From the NCBI RefSeq assembly GCF_026341775.1, contig NZ_JAPEOB010000002.1:2604001-2668000 (forward strand): a stretch of 64,000 nucleotides of DNA, read 5' to 3'. The notes below the pieces were generated by a model. The model was not told where the DNA came from and made no database searches. It saw only the letters and a list, made by a program, of their open reading frames with translations. The translations under genes were made by a program, and so were the position numbers. This document shows, one piece after another, positions 58,135 through 64,000 of the stretch (position 1 is the stretch's first letter; every line of letters begins with the position of its first letter). Source of the stretch: Streptomyces sp. NBC_00654 (GTDB lineage: Bacteria > Actinomycetota > Actinomycetes > Streptomycetales > Streptomycetaceae).

Positions 58135-60711
58135 GTGCCTGGCACGAATCTGACCCGCGAAGAGGCACAGGAGCGGGCGCGCCTGCTGACCGTGGACGCG
58201 TACGAGATCGATCTCGACCTCTCCGGAGCGCAGGAGGGCGGTACCTACAGGTCCGTCACCACCGTGCGCTTCGACTCCGCCGAATCCGGTGCCGAGTCCT
58301 TCATCGACCTGGTCGCCCCGGCGGTGCACGACGTCGAGCTGAACGGGAAGTCGCTCGACGTCGCCGCCGTCTTCCGGGACTCACGGATCGCGCTGCCGCA
58401 CCTGCTGGCGGGCGCCAACGAGCTGAAGGTCGTAGCGGACTGCGCGTACACCAACACCGGTGAGGGTCTGCACCGCTTCGTCGACCCGGTCGACGAGCAG
58501 GCTTACCTGTACACGCAGTTCGAGGTGCCCGACGCGCGCCGCGTGTTCGCGAGCTTCGAGCAGCCCGACCTGAAGGCGACCTTCCGGTTCACCGTGAAGG
58601 CGCCGGAGGGCTGGACCGTCATCTCGAACTCGGCGACGCCCGAGCCGAAGGACAACGTCTGGTCCTTCGACCCGACGCCGCGCATCTCGACGTACATCAC
58701 GGCCCTGATCGCCGGCCCGTACCACTCGGTGCACAGCAGCTACGAGAAGGACGGCCAGTCCGTCCCGCTCGGCATCTACTGCCGTCCCTCGCTCGCCGAG
58801 TACCTCGACGCGGACGAGATCTTCGCCGTCACGCGGCAGGGCTTCGACTGGTTCCAGGAGAAGTTCGACTACGCGTACCCCTTCGCCAAGTACGACCAGC
58901 TCTTCGTCCCGGAGTTCAACGCGGGCGCGATGGAGAACGCGGGCGCGGTCACGATCCGCGACCAGTACGTGTTCCGCTCGAAGGTGACGGACGCCGCGTA
59001 CGAGGTGCGGGCCGAGACCATCCTGCACGAGCTGGCCCACATGTGGTTCGGCGACCTCGTCACCATGGAGTGGTGGAACGACCTGTGGCTGAACGAGTCG
59101 TTCGCCACGTACACCTCGATCGCCTGCCAGGCGTACGCCGAGGGCTCGAAGTGGCCGCACTCCTGGACCACGTTCGCCAACTCCATGAAGACCTGGGCGT
59201 ACCGGCAGGACCAGCTGCCCTCCACGCACCCGATCATGGCGGAGATCAACGACCTCGACGACGTCCTCGTCAACTTCGACGGGATCACGTACGCGAAGGG
59301 CGCCTCGGTCCTGAAGCAGCTCGTGGCGTACGTCGGCATGGACGAGTTCTTCAAGGGCGTGCAGGCCTACTTCAAGGCGCACGCCTTCGGCAACACGCGC
59401 CTGTCGGACCTGCTGGGCGCGCTGGAGGAGACCTCCGGCCGTGACCTGAAGACCTGGTCGAAGGCCTGGCTGGAGACGGCGGGGATCAACATCCTGCGCC
59501 CGGAGATCGAGACGGACGAGAACGGTCACGTCACGTCCTTCGCGGTCCTCCAGGAGGCTCCCGCCCTGCCCGCCGGCGCGAAGGGCGAGCCGACGCTGCG
59601 CCCGCACCGCATCGCGATCGGCTGCTACGACCTCGACGCGGACGGCAGGCTGGTCCGGACGAAGCGGATCGAGCTGGACGTCGACGGCGAGCGCACCGCC
59701 GTCCCGTTCCCGGCGGACACGGCCCGCCCGGCCGTCGTCCTGCTCAACGACGACGACCTCTCGTACGCGAAGGTCCGGCTCGACGAGGAGTCGCTGCGGG
59801 TCGTCACCGCGCACCTCGGCGACTTCACCGAGTCGCTGCCGCGCGCCCTGTGCTGGGCCTCCGCCTGGGACATGACCCGGGACGGCGAGCTGGCGACGCG
59901 GGACTACCTCTCCCTCGTCCTGTCCGGCATCGGCAAGGAGTCGGACATCGGCGTCGTCCAGTCGCTGCACCGGCAGGTGAAGATGGCTCTGGACCTGTAC
60001 GCGGCGCCGGAGTCCCGTGAGGCCGTCCTGATCCAGTGGACGGACGCCACGCTGGCCCACCTGCGGGCCGCGCGGCCGGGCAGCGACCACCAGCTGGCGT
60101 GGGCCCGCGCCTTCGCGGCGACCGCCCGCAACCCGCAGCAGCTGGACCTGCTCCAGGCCCTGCTGAACGGCTCGGAGACCATCGAGGGGCTGGCGATCGA
60201 CACCGAGCTGCGCTGGGCGTTCGTGCAGCGGCTGGCCGCGACCGGCCTGCTGGACGAGGAGGAGATCGCCGCCGAGTACGAGCGCGACCGGACGGCGGCG
60301 GGCGAGCGCCACGCCGCGACCGCCCGTGCCGCGCAGCCCTCGGCGGAGGCGAAGGCCGCGGCGTGGGCCTCGGTCGTCGAGTCCGACCGGCTTCCGAACT
60401 CCCTCCAGGAGGCGGTGATCGGCGGCTTCGTCCAGACCGACCAGCGCGAGCTGCTGGCGCCGTACACGGAGAAGTTCTTCGCCTCGGTGAAGGACGTCTG
60501 GGACTCGCGCAGCCACGAGATGGCCCAGCAGATCGCGGTGGGCCTCTACCCGGCCCTCCAGGTCTCGCAGGCCACCCTGGACGCCACCGATGCCTGGCTG
60601 GCCTCGGCGGAGCCGAGCGCGGCCCTGCGCCGGCTGATGTCGGAGTCCCGGTCGGGCGTGGAGCGCGCGCTGAAGGCCCAGGCCGCGGACGCGGAGGCGG
60701 CGACCGCGTAA
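58135..60711 (+). CDS. pepN: Aminopeptidase N, copy 2 (M1 family)
   Basis: 858 residues from GTG 58135 with AAGGAG nine bases upstream. NAGAMENAGAVTIRDQY holds the GAMEN exopeptidase motif. Zinc ligands are His298 and His302 in HELAHMWFG and Glu321 in LNESFATY. It has the same domain order as copy 1 and the same opening (PGTNLTREEAQERARLLTVD against PGENLSRDEAHERAELLTVD), but many differences in the C-terminal domain. This copy is closer in its motifs to the common PepN of Streptomyces. A single-gene unit. Confidence 0.96.
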   Translation: MPGTNLTREEAQERARLLTVDAYEIDLDLSGAQEGGTYRSVTTVRFDSAESGAESFIDLVAPAVHDVELNGKSLDVAAVFRDSRIALPHLLAGANELKVVADCAYTNTGEGLHRFVDPVDEQAYLYTQFEVPDARRVFASFEQPDLKATFRFTVKAPEGWTVISNSATPEPKDNVWSFDPTPRISTYITALIAGPYHSVHSSYEKDGQSVPLGIYCRPSLAEYLDADEIFAVTRQGFDWFQEKFDYAYPFAKYDQLFVPEFNAGAMENAGAVTIRDQYVFRSKVTDAAYEVRAETILHELAHMWFGDLVTMEWWNDLWLNESFATYTSIACQAYAEGSKWPHSWTTFANSMKTWAYRQDQLPSTHPIMAEINDLDDVLVNFDGITYAKGASVLKQLVAYVGMDEFFKGVQAYFKAHAFGNTRLSDLLGALEETSGRDLKTWSKAWLETAGINILRPEIETDENGHVTSFAVLQEAPALPAGAKGEPTLRPHRIAIGCYDLDADGRLVRTKRIELDVDGERTAVPFPADTARPAVVLLNDDDLSYAKVRLDEESLRVVTAHLGDFTESLPRALCWASAWDMTRDGELATRDYLSLVLSGIGKESDIGVVQSLHRQVKMALDLYAAPESREAVLIQWTDATLAHLRAARPGSDHQLAWARAFAATARNPQQLDLLQALLNGSETIEGLAIDTELRWAFVQRLAATGLLDEEEIAAEYERDRTAAGERHAATARAAQPSAEAKAAAWASVVESDRLPNSLQEAVIGGFVQTDQRELLAPYTEKFFASVKDVWDSRSHEMAQQIAVGLYPALQVSQATLDATDAWLASAEPSAALRRLMSESRSGVERALKAQAADAEAATA

Positions 60712-60733
60712 TCGCCGCACCGCCGCACACGTG

Positions 60734-60762
60734 AGGGGCGCCTCCCTGAGGGGGGCGCCCCT
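60734..60762 (+). terminator. pepN copy 2 terminator
   Basis: AGGGGCGCC pairs with GGCGCCCCT (60734-60742 with 60754-60762), 22 bases after the stop. Three GGGCCGCTC repeats follow nearby (60771-60798). Confidence 0.8.
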
Positions 60763-60823
60763 TCGGTTTCGGGCCGCTCGGGCCGCTCGGGCCGCTTTCC
60801 CGGTGATCCGGGCCGTTCCCGGG

Positions 60824-61285
60824 CTACTCGGGCCGCGGTGCCAGGATCAGCGGCCGGCTCTCGCCCGACCGGGCCTCCGCCACGACCTCCTCGGCCGGCG
60901 TCCCGGCGGATGCCGTCAGTACGGCGGTGATGTCCGTGGCCCGTGCGTAGGTGGCGGGACTGACCCGGGCGCTCACCCGCAGCAGCCGCAGCGCCTCCGG
61001 ATCGGCCGCCGCCCGTTCGGGGAACCGGTCCGCGTCGGCCTCCAGCCCCTTCAGTACGGCGGGGTACGCGACGATGTCCACGGTCAGCAGCTCACCGTCC
61101 AGCCGGCGCTCGGCCCAGCCGTCCGTCTGCACGAAGTGGAGGCAGCCGTCGCCTTCGTATCCGTACATACCGAGCCGGGCGACGGCGTCCTCGCCCGGGG
61201 TCCTCCCCTCGGCCGCGGTCACCACGAGCGTCACGGAATCCGGATCGTCCGGATCCAGCCCGGTGCACAGTACGAGCTCTGCCAT
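60824..61285 (-). CDS. Hypothetical protein, 153 residues
   Basis: A soluble acidic protein with TGLDPDDPDSVTLVVTAAEG near its start and an Ala-rich second half. No membrane segment, signal or recognisable motif. The ATG at 61285 starts MAELVLCTGL and a GGGATGGCAG lies just upstream. It is 90 bases downstream of the allantoicase gene on the same strand and might be co-transcribed. Function unknown. Confidence 0.65.
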   Translation of the reverse strand: MAELVLCTGLDPDDPDSVTLVVTAAEGRTPGEDAVARLGMYGYEGDGCLHFVQTDGWAERRLDGELLTVDIVAYPAVLKGLEADADRFPERAAADPEALRLLRVSARVSPATYARATDITAVLTASAGTPAEEVVAEARSGESRPLILAPRPE

Positions 61286-61375
61286 CTGCCATCCCCACGG
61301 GAGCGAAGTAACGGGACCGACGGCAGACTAGTCCGTCCTCCGAAAGCCCTCGGACGCCCGGCTCCCCGTAGCCCC

Positions 61376-62524
61376 TCAGGCGCCCGACTCCTCGTAGCGG
61401 CGGGCCAGTTCGGCCGCACCCGTCTCCGTGAACGTGCCGTGCAGACGCATCCGGGCCACTCCGCCGTCGGGGAAGGTGTCGAGGCGGACATGGGTGACCA
61501 CGGCCCGGGCGCGCGGCACGAAGCGGTGCGGGGTGTCCGGCTGGAGCGCGGTGCGGGGGATGATCTCGAACCATTCGCCCGTCTCCCCGTTGCGGCCCTG
61601 GAGGGCGATCCAGCCGGCCGCGTTGCCCTTGAGGCAGGCGGTGTCGATCTCGACCGCGCGGACCGCGCCCTGGGCGGGCAGCCGGAAGCGGACCCAGTCG
61701 TTCGAGTCGCGGACCCGGCGACGGCGGTTCTCCCAGCCGTCGTCCATCTTGCGGGAGGTGCCGGGCAGGATGATCTGGGTGGGCGAGGAGTAGAAGCGGT
61801 CGGAGGCGTCCTCGTACGTACCGCCGTTCAGGACCGAGATCAGGTCGACGGTGCCGAGTGCGGCGAGCCAGGCCGGGTCGGGGATCACCTCGCCGTGCAC
61901 CCGGAGGCGGGCGATGCCTCCGTCGGGGTGCTGGCAGAGGCGGATATGGGTGTAGCGGCGGCCGCCGGTGATCTCGAAGGCGTTGGCGGCGTGGCCGCGT
62001 ACGGGGGCCGGCGGGACGATCTCGTCCCACTTCACGTCGTCGCCCAGCAGCTCGGCGGGGCCGGGCGCGCCCTCGACCGCGGTGGCCTGGACCGATACGC
62101 GCTGGGGGTAGTTGCCGCGGAAGTGGGCGGTGTCCACGACGATGCCGCGGATGATGCCGGGGGCGCCGAGCCGGACGATGGCCCAGTCGTGCTCCCCGGG
62201 GGCGGGGAAGGGGTGGGCCGCGTCGGCACCGCGCCGGCGGCGGGTCTCCCAGCCGTCCATGATCTTGCCCTTGTGCCCGAATCGCTCGGGGTCGAAGACG
62301 GCCGGCTCGCGGACCAGGAGGTTCTCGCGCTCGGCGAAGAACTCGTCGTTGGCGGCGATCACGCCCGCGCCGAGGCGGCGGTCGGCGAGGTCGACGAGGT
62401 CGGTGAAGGAGAGGTCGCCGGCCGTGCGGTAGTCGGCGTACGGGTCGCCACCGCCGTAGGGAGCCGCGTCACGGGCATGGGGGTCGGTGTCCTGGAATGT
62501 GGTCCCGCTCGCGTCGAAGGTCAT
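61376..62524 (-). CDS. alc: Allantoicase
   Basis: 382 residues. It splits allantoate to ureidoglycolate and urea in purine degradation. The protein is two copies of the allantoicase jelly-roll: KGKIMDGWETRRRR, TAHFRGNYPQRVSV and HIRLCQHPDGGIARLRVHGE in the first. The second has SRKMDDGWENRRRR, TACLKGNAAGWIAL and HVRLDTFPDGGVARMRLHG. Usually allB (allantoinase) is a neighbour, but it is not seen here; it would be outside if present. The LysR gene upstream on the same strand may regulate it. Confidence 0.95.
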   Translation of the reverse strand: MTFDASGTTFQDTDPHARDAAPYGGGDPYADYRTAGDLSFTDLVDLADRRLGAGVIAANDEFFAERENLLVREPAVFDPERFGHKGKIMDGWETRRRRGADAAHPFPAPGEHDWAIVRLGAPGIIRGIVVDTAHFRGNYPQRVSVQATAVEGAPGPAELLGDDVKWDEIVPPAPVRGHAANAFEITGGRRYTHIRLCQHPDGGIARLRVHGEVIPDPAWLAALGTVDLISVLNGGTYEDASDRFYSSPTQIILPGTSRKMDDGWENRRRRVRDSNDWVRFRLPAQGAVRAVEIDTACLKGNAAGWIALQGRNGETGEWFEIIPRTALQPDTPHRFVPRARAVVTHVRLDTFPDGGVARMRLHGTFTETGAAELARRYEESGA

Positions 62525-62580
62525 GGGCCGACTGTCCTACGCCGAATCCATCAGGTCCATCGAAAGTTTTCGCACATCGT

Positions 62581-62597
62581 GTTCAGCTCAGCTGAAC
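62581..62597. promoter_or_regulatory. 17-bp perfect inverted repeat at the LysR stop / alc promoter
   Basis: GTTCAGCT-C-AGCTGAAC, 57 bases before alc and overlapping the LysR stop codon. It may be an operator for alc or a small terminator. A second short dyad, CGAAAGTTTTCG, lies at 62561-62572. Confidence 0.5.
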
Positions 62598-63496
62598 GAT
62601 CGGGCGGCTGTGACGAGGGCCTCCAGCACCCGCGCCACGGCCGGGCCCTGTTCCGCCCCCTGCCGGACCGCCGCCACCACATGCCGCCGGGGCCGGTCCG
62701 CCTCCAGGACCCGCAGCACCACGCCCTCCCGGCGCTCCCGCGAGGCCATCCGGGGAATCAGGGCGATGCCCATGCCCGCCTCGACCAGGGAGAGGATCGC
62801 CGTCCAGCCCGCGGCGCTGTGCGCCTGCTCGGGCACGAACCCGGCGGCCTCGCACGCCGCCGTCGTGATCTGCGACCAGGGGCCCGAGCCGCCGAAGATC
62901 CATGGGTCACCGGCCAGGTCCGCCAGCCGGAGGGCGGGAGCGCGGGCCAGCCGGTGGTCCGCCGGGAGGGCCACGTCCAGGGGGTCGGCCAGCAGGGGCA
63001 GCAGGGTGAACCGGGGATCGCGCTCCGTCGGGGCGTGCGCGGCGAGGGAGAGGGCCAGGTCCACGTCGCCGGAGGTGAGCAGCTCGTACGCCTGCGCCGC
63101 CTCGGCCTCCCGGACCCGTACGTCCGGCGCCGGGCGGTCCTCGGCGCGCAGGAGCCGGACGGCCGGTACGACGAGGGCGGGTACGGCGGTGGAGAACGCG
63201 CCGACCCTGACCTCGCCCGCCTCGCCGCGCAGATAGCCGGCCAGTGCGGCGTCGGCGCGCTCCAGTTCGGCGAAGACCGCCTCGGCGTGGCGGAGGACGA
63301 GGTGGGCGGCGTCGGTGAGGCGGACCCGTCGCCCCCGGGCCTCCAGGAGCGGCACACCGAGCTGTCCGGCCAGATTGCTGAGCTGCTGGGAGACCGCGGA
63401 CGGGGTCATCAGCAGTGCCTCGGCGGTCGCGGTCACCGTGCCCCGGTCGCGCAGGGTGCGCAGGATGCGGAGCTTCTTGACGTCCCACTGGGTCAT
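62588..63496 (-). CDS. LysR-family transcriptional regulator
   Basis: 302 residues. An N-terminal helix-turn-helix (LRILRTLRDRGTVTATAEAL, TPSAVSQQLSNLAGQLGVPL) is followed by a two-lobed effector-binding domain (VRVGAFSTAVPALVVPAV, GDVDLALSL, GWTAILSLVEAGMGIALIPR). It starts at ATG 63496 and ends 63 bases before alc, so it may act on alc or on the adjacent intergenic DNA. LysR proteins usually control a divergent gene, but the divergent side here is a small membrane protein gene facing the same way. The effector is unknown. Confidence 0.92.
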   Translation of the reverse strand: MTQWDVKKLRILRTLRDRGTVTATAEALLMTPSAVSQQLSNLAGQLGVPLLEARGRRVRLTDAAHLVLRHAEAVFAELERADAALAGYLRGEAGEVRVGAFSTAVPALVVPAVRLLRAEDRPAPDVRVREAEAAQAYELLTSGDVDLALSLAAHAPTERDPRFTLLPLLADPLDVALPADHRLARAPALRLADLAGDPWIFGGSGPWSQITTAACEAAGFVPEQAHSAAGWTAILSLVEAGMGIALIPRMASRERREGVVLRVLEADRPRRHVVAAVRQGAEQGPAVARVLEALVTAARSFS

Positions 63497-63552
63497 GGGC
63501 GCAACCTACCGGGCGGGTACGCCCGCCGGCCCCGGTGCCCGGACACACGGAA

Positions 63553-63582
63553 GCGCCGCTCGGTAGCTCGTACCGGCGGCGC
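63553..63582 (-). terminator. Terminator of the small membrane protein gene
   Basis: GCGCCGC-CGGTA pairs with TACCG-GCGGCGC with one bulged T, 24 bases past the stop. Confidence 0.78.
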
Positions 63583-63606
63583 ACCCGTCAGGGATTGCGG
63601 CAGTGC

Positions 63607-63837
63607 TCAGGCCTGCTTCTTGGACCTGTCCAGCACCATGACCAGGCCCGTGATCACCACGAACAGGGCGATGGGCGCCACGACATAGAGGCCGATGGTC
63701 TCCATCGCGCTCAGGCCGGGGCCCGGGTCGTCGCCGTCATCGCGGGTGAGCGCGAGCGCCGGGGACGACATGAGCAGCATCATCAGCGTCGTACCGGCCG
63801 CGACGGCGCCGGCGCGCATAGCGTTCTTCTTGTCCAC
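63607..63837 (-). CDS. Small secreted or membrane protein, 76 residues
   Basis: A GTG start gives MDKKNAMRAGAVAAG, then a hydrophobic export signal ending about SPALA, a short acidic linker (RDDGDDPGPG) and one C-terminal membrane helix (GLYVVAPIALFVVITGLVMVL) before DRSKKQA. Such short two-segment proteins are common in Streptomyces and uncharacterised. No clear ribosome site precedes the GTG. Confidence 0.78.
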   Translation of the reverse strand: MDKKNAMRAGAVAAGTTLMMLLMSSPALALTRDDGDDPGPGLSAMETIGLYVVAPIALFVVITGLVMVLDRSKKQA

Positions 63838-63857
63838 GGTGCAAACGTAGCGAACGC

Positions 63858-64000
63858 CTAGGAGCGACGCGCGCCCGGGGGTGCCGTATGACCCTTTCGG
63901 GGCCTCAGAACGTCCATCAGGCCGTGCAGTCGGGCCGAGTGGGCCAGCTCCTCCAGGGTGACGGGGTGTCCTTCGGCATCGGCCACGGGCAGCCGCCAGT
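63858..64000 (-). CDS. C-terminal end of an unrecognised protein (cut by window edge)
   Basis: On the minus strand a frame enters at the window edge and ends with TAG at 63858-63860. The last part reads LPVADAEGHPVTLEELAHSA, then RLHGLMDVLRPRKGHT. No family was recognised from about 46 residues. It lies 20 bases before the small membrane protein gene on the same strand and may be in one unit. Confidence 0.7.
   Translation of the reverse strand, partial: WRLPVADAEGHPVTLEELAHSARLHGLMDVLRPRKGHTAPPGARRS

Overview
The window is about 64 kb of very GC-rich, gene-dense DNA that reads as a Streptomyces chromosome. The reasons are strong third-position G/C, frequent GTG starts, the clpX-clpP2-clpP1-tig block, an Fe-type sodF behind a Nur-type box, two aminopeptidase N paralogues, an R61-like DD-peptidase, and two genes carrying the rare TTA (bldA) codon. 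No tool was run. Coordinates and starts come from reading the frames, Shine-Dalgarno sites and family ends.

Layout. 1-5.1 kb: proteostasis block on the minus strand (clpX, clpP2, clpP1, tig) with a ClgR-type box before clpP1. 5.1-5.5 kb: divergent tRNA-Pro(UGG) and tRNA-Gly(UCC). 5.6-19.7 kb: small membrane protein, acyltransferase, HD-domain protein, an FtsX/MacB-type ABC pair, a Kef-type antiporter, a membrane SpoIIE phosphatase, an Eis-type acetyltransferase, a Nei-type glycosylase, rpiB, and bioY. 17.5-23.1 kb: three amino-acid permeases in series around bioY.

23.2-34.6 kb is a complete carbohydrate or polyol locus with divergent arms. The minus arm is an FGGY kinase overlapping a histidine phosphatase. 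The plus arm is a solute-binding lipoprotein, two permeases, ATPase A, a DeoR-type regulator, ATPase B, a 2-hydroxyacid dehydrogenase and a second, erythritol-kinase-like FGGY kinase. Most genes overlap by 4-8 bases. The transporter has two different ATPases, each with Glu in place of the Q-loop Gln. A 32-bp imperfect palindrome lies between the arms. This is the best candidate for an undescribed system: import, phosphorylation and oxidation or dephosphorylation of a polyol or sugar acid under its own repressor.

34.7-38.1 kb: Tat-type phosphodiesterase, sodF, a DUF2071-like gene and an O-methyltransferase. 38.3-46.1 kb is a patchy accessory stretch of GNAT, DUF3626, hexapeptide acetyltransferase, a truncated IS630-type transposase, NTF2-like, a beta-helix protein with a TTA codon, DinB-like, double VOC, an unknown anchored protein and two RNHCP proteins. 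46.7-60.7 kb: DD-peptidase, DsbA-like oxidoreductase, pepN copy 1, an AbiEi-like gene with a TTA codon, a large secreted subtilase, asd, and pepN copy 2. 60.8-64 kb: hypothetical gene, allantoicase, LysR regulator, small membrane protein and a truncated gene at the edge.

A second theme is short tandem repeats (9-36 bp, often 15 bp). They lie both between genes and in frame at protein ends. Strong perfect hairpins close most transcription units.
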